DNA of 26,935 bases, from contig CAZTXQ010000039.1 of NCBI GenBank assembly GCA_964617375.1, forward strand, positions 1 through 26,935. Direction: 5' to 3'. Of the stretch, positions 15,247 to 23,931 are shown piece after piece. A program made the position numbers and the translations under genes. The notes under the pieces were generated by a model. It was not told where the DNA came from, searched no databases, and worked only from the letters and a program-made list of their open reading frames with translations. This DNA comes from Firm-13 sp964617375. GTDB taxonomy: Bacteria > Bacillota > Clostridia > Saccharofermentanales > Saccharofermentanaceae. Position 1 is the first letter of the stretch. Every line of letters begins with the position of its first letter.

Positions 15247-17361
15247 ATGAGCGAGATTGTAAACACCATTGAAATTTTCGGAATGAATGTTTTTAACGAT
15301 GAAGTAATGAGCAGACGTCTTCCGAAGAACATTTACAAAGAGCTTAAGAAGACGATCGAGAACGGTGCCGATCTGAGTTCGACCGTTGCCGATGTCGTAG
15401 CGGCTGCAATGCGCGACTGGGCCGTCGAGCGCGGTGCCACGCACTATACCCACTGGTTCCAGCCGATGACCGGTATTACGGCCGAAAAGCACGACGCATT
15501 CCTTTCGCCCGATTCCGAAGGCAAGGCCATTCTGGATTTCTCCGGCAAAGAGCTCATTAAGGGCGAGCCGGATGCTTCCTCTTTCCCTTCCGGCGGAATC
15601 CGCGCAACTTTTGAAGCACGCGGCTACACGGCTTGGGACTGCACGTCTCCTGCCTTTATCCGTGAAGACGCTGCCGGCGTAACCCTTGTGATTCCGACCG
15701 CATTCTGCTCTTATACCGGAGAAGCGCTCGATAAGAAGACGCCTCTCCTTCGCTCCATGCAGGCTTTGAATGCACAGGGCATGCGCATTCTGAAACTTTT
15801 CGGCAACACCACATCCAACCGCGTTGTCGCATCCGTAGGTCCCGAGCAGGAATACTTCATTATCGACAAGAAGAAGTATCTCGAGAGAAAGGACCTTATC
15901 TTCACGGGCCGTACTCTTTTCGGAGCGATGCCTCCGAAGGGTCAGGAACTTGACGATCATTACTTCGGTGCCATCAAAGAGCGTATCGCTGCTTTCATGA
16001 AAGATGCCAACGAAGAGATGTGGAAGCTCGGCATTCCCGCCAAGACACAGCACAATGAAGTCGCCCCGGCGCAGCATGAAATTGCACCTTTCTACGGTAC
16101 TGCCAACATGGCGACAGACCACAACCAGCTCGTTATGGAGACCTTGAAGAAGGTTGCCGAGCGTCACGGACTTGTCTGTCTTATGCACGAAAAGCCTTTC
16201 GCCGGTGTCAACGGTTCCGGCAAGCACAACAACTGGTCGATCGGTACGGACGACGGCATCAACCTCCTGAATCCCGGAAAGAATCCGCATGAGAATATGC
16301 AGTTCCTTCTGTTCCTGGTCGCCGTCATCAACGCGGTCGACACATACGCACCGCTTCTTCGTCTCTCGGCAGCCAATGCCGGCAACGACCACCGTCTCGG
16401 TGCGAACGAAGCGCCGCCTGCGATCCTCTCGATCTTCCTCGGCGAGCAGCTCGACGATATCCTCGCGCAGATCGAAGCCGGAAAGCTCGATCATACGAAG
16501 GTCGGCGGCATCCTTGATACCGGCGTCGCAAGCCTTCCGAATCTTAAGAAGGACGCAACGGACCGCAACCGTACTTCACCTTTCGCCTTCACCGGCAACA
16601 AGTTCGAGTTCCGTATGGTCCCGTCTTCCGGTTCCATTGCCGGTCCGAACTTTGTCCTGAATACGATCGTATCCGAAATTTTGAGCCAGTTCGCCGACGA
16701 GCTCGAGAAGGCCGATGACTTCAACAAGGCCGTCTGGGATCTGATCTGCCGCAACGTCAAGGAACACAAGCGCATTATCTTCAACGGCAACGGCTATTCC
16801 GACGAGTGGGTCGCTGAAGCCGCCAGGAGAGGCCTTCCGAATATAACGTCAACGGTCGCCAGCATCCCTGCGCTGATTACACCGGAAAGCGTCCGCATTT
16901 TCGAGAAGCATCACGTCCTGAACAGCATCGAGCTTCACTCCCGTGCGGAGATCACGTACGAGAGCTACATCAAGGTCATCAACATCGAAGCCCGCACGAT
17001 GATCGACATGACAAAGAAGCAGATTGTTCCCGCAGTGGTCAAGTACACATCTTCCCTTGCGAAATCGATCAACTCCGTCAAGGAAGCTGTACCCGGTGCC
17101 GATGTGTCTGTTCAGACCGAGCTCCTCGTCGCGGCTTCGGCAAAGCTCACCGAGCTGAATGCGGCTTTGAAGAAGCTCGAAAAAGAGAACGCGGCTGCGG
17201 CGGCGGTTTCCGAGGGCGTCGAAAAGCAGGCCGAGTTCTATCGTGACCATGTCTTTACGGCAATGGCTGAGCTTAGAGTACCGGCCGACGCCCTTGAGAT
17301 GATGGTTGATCAGGATGTATGGCCCTTCCCGACGTACGGAGATATTCTTTTCAACGTCTGA
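15247..17361 (+). CDS. glnN: Type III glutamine synthetase
   Basis: This 704-residue enzyme makes glutamine from glutamate, ammonia and ATP. The length is typical of GSIII (about 700), well above GSI (about 450). Marks include 'VGPEQEYFIID' (active-site Glu region), 'QHNEVAPAQHEIAPFY', 'MHEKPFAGVNGSGKHNNWS', 'GNDHRLGANEAPPAI' (from about residue 379) and 'NRTSPFAFTGNKFEFRMVPSSGSIAGP'. A GSIII-type C-terminal region (about 560-704) follows. A strong AAGGAAGG (15233-15240) precedes the start. The gene is monocistronic, with its own terminator. GSIII is common in anaerobic gut bacteria. Regulation may act through the leader hairpin. Confidence 0.97.
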   Translation: MSEIVNTIEIFGMNVFNDEVMSRRLPKNIYKELKKTIENGADLSSTVADVVAAAMRDWAVERGATHYTHWFQPMTGITAEKHDAFLSPDSEGKAILDFSGKELIKGEPDASSFPSGGIRATFEARGYTAWDCTSPAFIREDAAGVTLVIPTAFCSYTGEALDKKTPLLRSMQALNAQGMRILKLFGNTTSNRVVASVGPEQEYFIIDKKKYLERKDLIFTGRTLFGAMPPKGQELDDHYFGAIKERIAAFMKDANEEMWKLGIPAKTQHNEVAPAQHEIAPFYGTANMATDHNQLVMETLKKVAERHGLVCLMHEKPFAGVNGSGKHNNWSIGTDDGINLLNPGKNPHENMQFLLFLVAVINAVDTYAPLLRLSAANAGNDHRLGANEAPPAILSIFLGEQLDDILAQIEAGKLDHTKVGGILDTGVASLPNLKKDATDRNRTSPFAFTGNKFEFRMVPSSGSIAGPNFVLNTIVSEILSQFADELEKADDFNKAVWDLICRNVKEHKRIIFNGNGYSDEWVAEAARRGLPNITSTVASIPALITPESVRIFEKHHVLNSIELHSRAEITYESYIKVINIEARTMIDMTKKQIVPAVVKYTSSLAKSINSVKEAVPGADVSVQTELLVAASAKLTELNAALKKLEKENAAAAAVSEGVEKQAEFYRDHVFTAMAELRVPADALEMMVDQDVWPFPTYGDILFNV

Positions 17362-17385
17362 TCCTCACACGCTAGCCAAGACTGA

Positions 17386-17433
17386 AGCCCCGGCCGTATG
17401 TTTCGAAAGAAACGCGCAGCCGGGGCTTTTTTT
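17386..17433 (+). terminator. Terminator of glnN
   Basis: AGCCCCGGC (17386-17394) pairs with GCCGGGGCT (17419-17427). An inner GTTTC/GAAAC stem around GAAA extends the fold. Seven T follow. Confidence 0.92.
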
Positions 17434-17472
17434 GGTAGAATGATTTAAGAAACGGATGGGAGGATGTGTGAC

Positions 17473-18264
17473 ATGCCGGAAACGGATTCGCAGATAACCG
17501 ATGTGAAATTGCTCTTTTCGGTTACGCTTTTAGCAGGCGAGATTCTTCTGTCGAGCGGAGCCGAGATCTATCGCGTAGAAGATACGATCAGCCGCCTTCT
17601 GGCGCTTTCCGGATACGCGGGAGGCGAGTCCTTCGTGACGCCGTCCTGCATCCTTCTTACCTTGAGAACGCCCGATTCCGAGGCGATGACGACGCTCAAA
17701 CGCGTTCCCGTGCGCGAAAACAATCTCTCCCGGGTGGCCGAAACCAACACGGTCGCCAGGGCACTGACCGACGGCAAAATCAGTCTGGAAGACGCGTATG
17801 CGCGTCTTGTCTCTATGCGCGAAAAGAAAGGGTTTCCGGAATGGGTCAAGTCCCTGATCCTTATCTTTCTTCCGGTCTGCTTCTTCCTTTTTTTCGGAGG
17901 CCGGAGTTTGTCAGCTGCCGCGATCTGCCTCTTGACGGGCGTATGGCTGGCGGTATCCGCGAAGTGGCTCATCCGTCAGTCGGTTGTTCCCTTTTTTCAT
18001 GATCTGATCCGCGCAGCAGGCGTTGCATTTCTAGCCTCGCTGGCCGGCCGCTTTCTTGAAACGGAAGCGTTCTCGAATCTGATTATTATCAGCTCGATCA
18101 TGCCGCTGGTACCGGGCGTGGCGATTACCACTGCGATCCGCGACGTTCTCCACGGGGATTACCAGTCGGGCACCGCACGGGCGGCGGAGGCCTTTATTAT
18201 CGCGGCGGCCGTAGCCGTCGGCGTCGGTGCGGGGATCTTCCTGTACCGGCTGATTCCGCTGTAA
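17473..18264 (+). CDS. ThrE/YjjP-type threonine/serine exporter family protein (large part)
   Basis: This 263-residue protein matches the DUF1212/YjjP half of ThrE-type exporters. A cytoplasmic N-terminal domain carries 'LLSSGAEIYRVEDTI' and 'PSCILLTL'. About five membrane helices follow from residue 117 on, including 'IIISSIMPLVPGVAITTAIRDVLHGDY'. In two-gene systems this half pairs with a YjjB/DUF3815 protein, which follows here after 13 nt. ATG 17473 was chosen because GGGAGG (17458-17463) lies 9 nt upstream; the ATG at 17464 abuts that site. Family role: export of small amino acids or related metabolites; the substrate here is not certain. Confidence 0.92.
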   Translation: MPETDSQITDVKLLFSVTLLAGEILLSSGAEIYRVEDTISRLLALSGYAGGESFVTPSCILLTLRTPDSEAMTTLKRVPVRENNLSRVAETNTVARALTDGKISLEDAYARLVSMREKKGFPEWVKSLILIFLPVCFFLFFGGRSLSAAAICLLTGVWLAVSAKWLIRQSVVPFFHDLIRAAGVAFLASLAGRFLETEAFSNLIIISSIMPLVPGVAITTAIRDVLHGDYQSGTARAAEAFIIAAAVAVGVGAGIFLYRLIPL

Positions 18265-18277
18265 GGGGGACATATTT

Positions 18278-18721
18278 ATGTGGCAGTACATACTCATGAC
18301 AGTGGGTGGGTTCCTTACATCTGCAGGCGCGGCGCTTCTTTTCGAGGTTCCTGTAAGGCAGTCGCTGATCTGCGGAATAATCGGTATATTGTCCTGTGTT
18401 GTGAATCTCACGGCGGGTGCCGCTTCTTTTCCAACGGTCATTTCGACTTTCCTCGCGACGCTTCTGGTCGCACTTCTTTCGAATATTGCGGCCCGCATCG
18501 AGAAGATGCCGGTTACGGTTTTTCTGATCCCCTGCATTTTTCCGTTCGTGCCCGGCGCGGGCATGTACCGGATTGTCTACAGTCTGATTGAGAACCGCCA
18601 GCAGGACGCCATCATGTATTTTTTCCAGACGATGGAGATTGCGGGGGCGATCGCACTGTCTGTTTTCTTTGTTGATACTCTTTTTCGAAAAGGAGTCAAA
18701 GTGCACACAAAATGCACATAA
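18278..18721 (+). CDS. ThrE/YjjB-type threonine/serine exporter family protein (small part)
   Basis: This 147-residue protein has four hydrophobic helices and matches the YjjB/DUF3815 half of ThrE exporters. It contains 'GIIGILSCVVNLTAG', 'TFLATLLVALLSNIAARIEKMP' and the family mark 'LIPCIFPFVPGAGMYR'. It starts 13 nt after the YjjP-like gene with AAGGGGG upstream, so the two are one operon. Together they are expected to form one membrane exporter. The last residues run close to the promoter of the next gene, and no terminator is visible. Confidence 0.91.
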   Translation: MWQYILMTVGGFLTSAGAALLFEVPVRQSLICGIIGILSCVVNLTAGAASFPTVISTFLATLLVALLSNIAARIEKMPVTVFLIPCIFPFVPGAGMYRIVYSLIENRQQDAIMYFFQTMEIAGAIALSVFFVDTLFRKGVKVHTKCT

Positions 18722-18739
18722 ATTACTGGATTTTAACAG

Positions 18740-18768
18740 TGGATATTGGTCATTCTAGATAGTATAAT
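18740..18768 (+). promoter_or_regulatory. Promoter of the EF-G-like gene
   Basis: TGGATA (18740-18745), 17 bp, TATAAT (18763-18768). It lies 33 nt before the gene, whose AAGGAGG (18787-18793) is 8 nt from ATG 18802. Confidence 0.55.
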
Positions 18769-18801
18769 AGCGATATTAGCTATACTAAGGAGGACAGATA
18801 C

Positions 18802-20883
18802 ATGATCAATTATCCAGCAGGCAAGATCCGTAATATCACGTTGCTGGGACATGGCGGATCCGGTAAAACAGCTCTAGCTGAGGCAATGCTGTATAGCGCA
18901 AAGGCGGTGGACCGGCTTGGCCGTTCCGCAGATGGCAACACAGCGATGGACTTCGACCCCGAAGAAGTCAAGCGCAAGATTTCCATCAACACCACGCTTG
19001 CAGCATGCGAGTGGAAGAATTCCAAGATGAACATCATCGACACCCCCGGTGATTTTGACTTTTTAGGTGAAACGATGGCCGGCATTCGAATTGCCGACAG
19101 CGCAATTGTTATGATCAGCGCCAAGGGCGGTACTTCCGTCGGTTCCGAGAAGGCGATCCGCCTTCTAAAGAAGAGAAATGTTCCTTTCCTGTTTTTCATG
19201 AACCGGATGGACGAGCCCAATGCCGATTTCGAAGCTGTTGCCAAGCGTATGCGCGACAACTACGGTTCCGGTGTTATTCCGCTTTCTCTTCCGATCATGA
19301 AGAATGACCAGATGACCGGTATTGTCGACGTTATGAACCGCCGCGCGTTCTCGATTGACGAGAAGACCGGTGCCATGACCGAGATCCCTGTGCCGGAGTC
19401 TTTTAATGCGCGTATTACCGAGCTCCAGGACGCCGTGAATGAAGTTGTCGCGGAATCGGACGAAGAGCTGATGGAGAAGTATTTTGCCGGCGAGGCGTTT
19501 ACGGAGGACGAGTTCAGAAGAGGCGTACATGCGGGTTTCCGCGACGGGAGTCTCCATCCGATCTATGTCGGCTCTGCGTACCGTAACTGGGGCGTGGAGT
19601 TCCTGATGAATTGCCTTTCCAAAGATACGCCGGCCGCCGGGGAGAAAGAACCCGTGCAGGGTACGGCCCCCGATGGGTCAACGTTGGATGTCGCCTGCAG
19701 CGATGAAGAACCGTTGGCCGCTTTTGTGTTTAAGACGATTGCCGACCCGTTCGTGGGCCGCATCAGCATCTTCCGGGTCTATTCCGGTGTGATGAAGGCC
19801 AACACATCGGTCTATAACTCGGTCAAGGAGAAGGACGAGAGAATCAGCGGACTGTTCTACATGGTAGGCAAGAAGCAGATTCCGACCGATCAGGTCAACG
19901 CCGGCGACATCGGCGCCGTTGCCAAGCTGGTTCTCACACAGACGAATGACACCCTGTGCGACCGTTCCCGTATTGTGACACTGCCGGCAATTAAGTTCCC
20001 GACACCGTGTCTTTCGATGGCGATTGTTCCGAGAGTGAAGGGCGAAGAGGACAAGATCATGGCCGGCCTTCACAAGCTGTCCGACGAGGATCCGGTATTC
20101 GCCGTGACGACGAATGCAGAGACGCGTCAGATGGTCATTTCCGGTCTGGGCGAACAGGAGATTTCCGTCCTGAGAAGCAAGCTCAAGACTAAGTTCAACG
20201 TAGACTCTACCATCGAAGCGCCGCGCGTGCCTTATCGCGAAGCAATCCGCAAGAAGGTTAAGGTTCAGGGCAAGCATAAGAAGCAGTCCGGTGGTCACGG
20301 CCAGTACGGCGACGTCTGGGTCGAGTTCGAACCGACAGAGTCGGAGGCGCTTGTTTTCGAAGAGAATGTTTTCGGAGGCTCTGTGCCGAGGAACTTCTTC
20401 CCGGCTGTTGAGAAGGGTCTTCAGGAATCGGTAGGCCGCGGCGTTCTTGCCGGATTCCCCGTCGTGAACCTGAAGGCTACTCTGGTCGACGGTTCTTACC
20501 ATGATGTTGACTCGTCCGAAATGGCGTTCAAGATTGCCGCACATCTTGCCTTCAAGAACGGACTTCCGCTTGCGAACCCGGTTCTTCTTGAGCCGATCAG
20601 CACGGTTGTCGTCCATATACCGGAAGACAAGCAGGGCGATATCATGGGCGACATGAACAAGAGACGCGGACGCATTATTGGAATCGATACAGACGAGGAC
20701 GGCTCCGCCGTTTCCTGCGAAGTGCCGACGTCCGAGATGGCCACCTATGCCACCGACTTGAAGTCGATGACGCAGGGCCGCGGCTGGTACACGATCGATC
20801 ATGCGCGCTATGAGCAGGCACCCGCCGAAGTGGCGATCAAGGTTATCCAGGAGCATAAGGCGCAGCTCGAAGAAGAGGAGTAA
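18802..20883 (+). CDS. Elongation factor G-like GTPase (EF-G paralog)
   Basis: This 693-residue protein is colinear with EF-G: GTPase domain, domain II, domains III-V ('HGQYGDVWVEFEP', 'PVLLEPISTVVVHIPEDKQGDIMGDMNKRRGRI'). G1 is GHGGSGKT (16-23) where canonical EF-G has AHIDAGKT. G3 is DTPGDFDF (80-87), with Asp84 where EF-G has the catalytic His of DTPGHVDF. G4 is NRMD (134-137). These mark the EF-G-like (EF-G2) group, not the main translocase, which should be encoded elsewhere. Members of this group bind ribosomes or GTP but their roles vary. The gene is single, with its own promoter, perfect ribosome binding site and terminator. Confidence 0.94.
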   Translation: MINYPAGKIRNITLLGHGGSGKTALAEAMLYSAKAVDRLGRSADGNTAMDFDPEEVKRKISINTTLAACEWKNSKMNIIDTPGDFDFLGETMAGIRIADSAIVMISAKGGTSVGSEKAIRLLKKRNVPFLFFMNRMDEPNADFEAVAKRMRDNYGSGVIPLSLPIMKNDQMTGIVDVMNRRAFSIDEKTGAMTEIPVPESFNARITELQDAVNEVVAESDEELMEKYFAGEAFTEDEFRRGVHAGFRDGSLHPIYVGSAYRNWGVEFLMNCLSKDTPAAGEKEPVQGTAPDGSTLDVACSDEEPLAAFVFKTIADPFVGRISIFRVYSGVMKANTSVYNSVKEKDERISGLFYMVGKKQIPTDQVNAGDIGAVAKLVLTQTNDTLCDRSRIVTLPAIKFPTPCLSMAIVPRVKGEEDKIMAGLHKLSDEDPVFAVTTNAETRQMVISGLGEQEISVLRSKLKTKFNVDSTIEAPRVPYREAIRKKVKVQGKHKKQSGGHGQYGDVWVEFEPTESEALVFEENVFGGSVPRNFFPAVEKGLQESVGRGVLAGFPVVNLKATLVDGSYHDVDSSEMAFKIAAHLAFKNGLPLANPVLLEPISTVVVHIPEDKQGDIMGDMNKRRGRIIGIDTDEDGSAVSCEVPTSEMATYATDLKSMTQGRGWYTIDHARYEQAPAEVAIKVIQEHKAQLEEEE

Positions 20884-20950
20884 TAAAGCTCTTAAGCCGT
20901 TAACGGATCACAAACAGGGGAGAATACCACTCTATTCTTTCCTTACGATG

Positions 20951-20984
20951 CCCGGTTCTCAACCAGCAGAGAACCGGGTTTTTT
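20951..20984 (+). terminator. Terminator of the EF-G-like gene
   Basis: A perfect 10-bp stem CCCGGTTCTC (20951-20960) / GAGAACCGGG (20969-20978) with an 8-nt loop is followed by six T. Confidence 0.93.
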
Positions 20985-20986
20985 GT

Positions 20987-21356
20987 GCTTGGCTTTTCGA
21001 GCTGCAGGGCAGCTCAAGAATTACACACCAAATCAAGCATTTCTCCATTTTGGTGTGTAATCCGGCATCAGCATACTGCGCGCCAGTTCGAGAATTACAC
21101 ACCAAATTAAACTTTCTCCCATTTTGGTGTGTAATCCAGCATCTGCACACTGCGCGCCAGTTCGAGAATTACACACCAAATTAAACTTTCTCCCATTTTG
21201 GTGTGTAATCCAGCCCCTGCATACTGCAGGCCAGCTCAAGAATTACACACCAATTCAAGCATTTCTCCATTCTGGTGTGTAATCCGGCTTCTGAACACTG
21301 CATGCCGGTTCGATAATTACACACCAAATCAAGCGTTTCTCCATTTTGGTGTGTAA
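20987..21356. repeat. Five-unit 74-bp tandem hairpin array (family B)
   Basis: Hairpins start at 21021, 21095, 21169, 21243 and 21317, an exact 74-bp period. Each is 40 nt: a 12-nt arm TTACACACCAAA, a 16-nt loop, and TTTGGTGTGTAA. Unit 4 has a small stem change. The 34-nt spacers are similar to each other and share a short ACTG/CAGT-like inverted repeat. A partial spacer precedes unit 1 from about 20987. Units 2 and 3 are identical through the hairpin. Because the period is not a multiple of three, the reading frame shifts each unit, so short open frames here are not genes. Solo copy at 295-368. Confidence 0.93.
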
Positions 21357-21550
21357 TTCTGCAAATAAACGGACACCTTGTCAGCGTGAGTGCATATGAA
21401 ACACCGTTTTGGGATGCATTTTTCACTTTTTTGGAGACCGCAAGTAATTCAGTGTAAACACTGGTTCACACCACATCATCGTCTCCGCTCACCAGGCACC
21501 GTGCAGACGGTGGTACCTCATCATCGATCGTTACAGTATTCCGGATATGT
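21357..21550. other. Intergenic stretch after the hairpin array
   Basis: No gene is supported. Two small inverted repeats are visible: CAGTGT-AA-ACACTG (21450-21463) and CACCGT-GCAG-ACGGTG (21497-21512). Neither has a T-run. Confidence 0.4.
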
Positions 21551-21584
21551 AAAAAACCCGGGGAACGTCCGCTTCCCGGGTTTT
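21551..21584 (-). terminator. Terminator of the minus-strand glycan operon
   Basis: AAAACCCGGGGAA and TTCCCGGGTTTT arms form a strong stem about 30 nt past the stop of the membrane protein gene. On the minus strand it ends in six T (complement of 21551-21556). A shorter T-run on the plus strand makes it potentially bidirectional. Confidence 0.82.
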
Positions 21585-21609
21585 GATGTTTTATGACAGG
21601 TTGCGTTCT

Positions 21610-23928
21610 TCAGCCGACTTTGTAGATAATCGTGCTGTTCTCGTCCGGGAAACTTGCGACGAGTTCGAGATTGTTGTTGAAGAAGGATTCGTCGAAGGTG
21701 AAATCCGAAACACTCCGAAGATCGTTGTCGACCAGTATATAGGTGATGTTTTCCTGATGGCACAGCTTCGTGAAATTCTCAAGACTGCCGCCGCATCCGG
21801 TAAGTAGCTGCGCGTAGATATCCATGCGGCTTTCCGTATCATAACCGGCCGACCATGCGTAATAGGGGTGCCCATAGTATGTGAACCGCCCGGACAGGAA
21901 GAAGGTGTTCATGGCATAGGGCGCGGTCAGGAATACGGCGCGCGGTTCGGTATTGGTTTCAATCCAATTCACCATCGACGAATTGAGATTCATCTCGACC
22001 GAGTTCTTGTTAAGGTTGTAGTATACGACCCATTCGCTGATGCCGGTGGCCGTAAGAGTAAGAAAGAGAATCACGGCGAGCGTTCTGGTTCCGATCAGCG
22101 CGAAAATGCGTTTGACGGAATGCCGCTTCGGAGCGGGCAGATCGGCGTTCCCGTCCGACTCCGGACGATCTTTATCCGGCGCGAACGGTTTCCAGAGGAA
22201 TGCCAGAAGCGAAGCAAGGAAAATCGTAAAGAGGATCAGACTGATCTGTATGAATTTGTGGTTGGCCGTAATCTCCTTTGATACGCTGAACAGGAACGCG
22301 AAAAGCGTCGGCAGTCCGAAGATCAGGATGAGCACGGAACGGTAGAGATTCTTTTGCGCGAAAAGAAGGATCAGGATCAGTATTGACACGAGTCCCGTGA
22401 CTTTTCCCATATAGATCGCGACATTCAGGAGATCCGGATGATCGACGACAAATCCCGGAAGGAAGGAGAGACTCGCGACATTGCCGGCACCGCCGGAGAA
22501 GAACTGAGCCTGAAGAAGCGCGGATCCTACGGAGCAGAGTGCAATGGCCAGATAGGCGAGACGGTTCTCGGAGAAGATTGCCATGCCAAAAAGTAGGACG
22601 AGTGCCGCGATTAGCGCCGCACCGTGGAAGAACGGCATGCATATGACGATCAGCAGGGCAATCAGAATCAGTGAATACGGCTTGAGAGGGTCGTTTTTGC
22701 GCGGGAGCCATGCCTCGCGGCAGAACATAAACTGACGGATCTTGTCCCTGAAACCTTCCGCCTTCCTGACGTGAAGGAACATGCGGCGCACGTGAGGGAG
22801 GAAGAGGATCACGAGAATCAGAAGCAGAGCGACACCCAGCATCAGATGCCGCTGGTTCGCATACACGTTTACGGCCCAAAGCCCCCAGTTGTCATAAGGG
22901 GTGTCGCCGATCCATACGGTGTTCGTGAAAAAGCGGTGGATCGCCAGAAGGACGGAATTGGAAGATACGCTTGCGGGCAGCGCGGCGACTTCTGCCGCCG
23001 TGACGATGTGCGAGTTTGCAGCAAGATCCGATATCTGTGTGACGATCGCAAAGGAGCTGCGGAAGAGGACGAGAACGGGAGCCAGCCAGAATGTGGCGCG
23101 GCGTCCGGTTATAAGTACGGCCAGCACACCAAGGAGAATGAAGCAGGCGATCATGGTGAGTGCGGACGGAATGTTCAGTGCATTGTCGATCCGAAGACCC
23201 ATCAGATTCAGGTTGCCGCAAAGGAAGTAGAAGAGGAAGTGATAGCGGATCCCTTCGCCCGGGAAATGCGGATAATCCGTCGGAAAATTGAGCCCGTGCG
23301 AGAAAGAGGAGATCAGCGCTGTGTGGGGTGAAAGGTCGCTGAAAACGGAATAACCGGCGCCAACCTTGCTGCCGTTTGCATGGAACGAGTAATAGAAAAG
23401 AGCAAAAGCCGCGAGCGCGAAAAGGACGAGTGCGAAGCCGAAGAATAACATCGAACCGGTTGTTCGATTGTAAAACTTTGGCAGAAGCGGCAGCGCCTTT
23501 TTAACCTTAGGCGACTTCTTCTGAGGGACGGGGGTGCCGTTTCGACGCCTGCGAACCGGTTCTTCCGGAATCTCTTCGGGGGGAGTCGGATTCCTTCGCG
23601 CATAGCCTTTCTGCCAGAAAAAGCTTCCCAGGTAAAGGAACAGGCAGATTGTGACGACGTTGGCGGGATAAAGCACGTGCATGTCAGCCGGTATAAAGGG
23701 CGTCATAAGAAGCGCAATCCAGTAATTAAAAAAGGTGATCAGACAAAGCCCGATGATGAAGCCGGCGGGAAGATAGAAAAGCTGTGTCGGAATCAGCGTG
23801 AGGGTTGTCTTTTTCGGCGCAATTCCGAGGAACAGCCTCTGCGGATCCGGAAGCAGAAAATAAAGAAGCTCTGTCCCGAAGAAAAGACATATTCCCATAT
23901 AAACGATCAAAAACAGATATCCGGGCAT
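21610..23928 (-). CDS. Large polytopic membrane protein, GT-C-like
   Basis: This 772-residue protein has many hydrophobic helices (about 12-16). Near residue 105-150 is a Pro/basic-rich, probably cytoplasmic, loop. An extracytoplasmic region around 195-245 carries 'FSDLSPHTALISSFSHG' and 'GIRYHFLFYF', a pattern seen in GT-C-fold glycosyltransferase-like membrane proteins. The last 130 residues are a soluble domain ('WIETNTEPRAVFLTAP', 'YYAWSAGYDTESRMD'). The start codon follows the GT2 stop by only 3 nt and has GGGAGG at 8 nt, so the two are one operon. Likely role: transfer of a sugar from a polyprenyl-phosphate donor to a wall or surface polymer, as for GtrB/Gtr-type pairs. Exact family not recognised. 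Confidence 0.82.
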   Translation of the reverse strand: MPGYLFLIVYMGICLFFGTELLYFLLPDPQRLFLGIAPKKTTLTLIPTQLFYLPAGFIIGLCLITFFNYWIALLMTPFIPADMHVLYPANVVTICLFLYLGSFFWQKGYARRNPTPPEEIPEEPVRRRRNGTPVPQKKSPKVKKALPLLPKFYNRTTGSMLFFGFALVLFALAAFALFYYSFHANGSKVGAGYSVFSDLSPHTALISSFSHGLNFPTDYPHFPGEGIRYHFLFYFLCGNLNLMGLRIDNALNIPSALTMIACFILLGVLAVLITGRRATFWLAPVLVLFRSSFAIVTQISDLAANSHIVTAAEVAALPASVSSNSVLLAIHRFFTNTVWIGDTPYDNWGLWAVNVYANQRHLMLGVALLLILVILFLPHVRRMFLHVRKAEGFRDKIRQFMFCREAWLPRKNDPLKPYSLILIALLIVICMPFFHGAALIAALVLLFGMAIFSENRLAYLAIALCSVGSALLQAQFFSGGAGNVASLSFLPGFVVDHPDLLNVAIYMGKVTGLVSILILILLFAQKNLYRSVLILIFGLPTLFAFLFSVSKEITANHKFIQISLILFTIFLASLLAFLWKPFAPDKDRPESDGNADLPAPKRHSVKRIFALIGTRTLAVILFLTLTATGISEWVVYYNLNKNSVEMNLNSSMVNWIETNTEPRAVFLTAPYAMNTFFLSGRFTYYGHPYYAWSAGYDTESRMDIYAQLLTGCGGSLENFTKLCHQENITYILVDNDLRSVSDFTFDESFFNNNLELVASFPDENSTIIYKVG

Positions 23929-23931
23929 GGT

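Noticed and set aside
20987..21356. CRISPR array
   Set aside because: The units repeat as a whole, and the segments between the hairpins are similar to each other, not unique spacers. No cas gene is near.
20959..21426. Overlapping short open frames through the 74-bp repeats
   Set aside because: They arise from the repeat itself on the minus strand, shift frame with each unit, and lack ribosome binding sites.
21450..21512. Two small inverted repeats taken as terminators
   Set aside because: The stems are only 6 bp and no T-run follows either strand.
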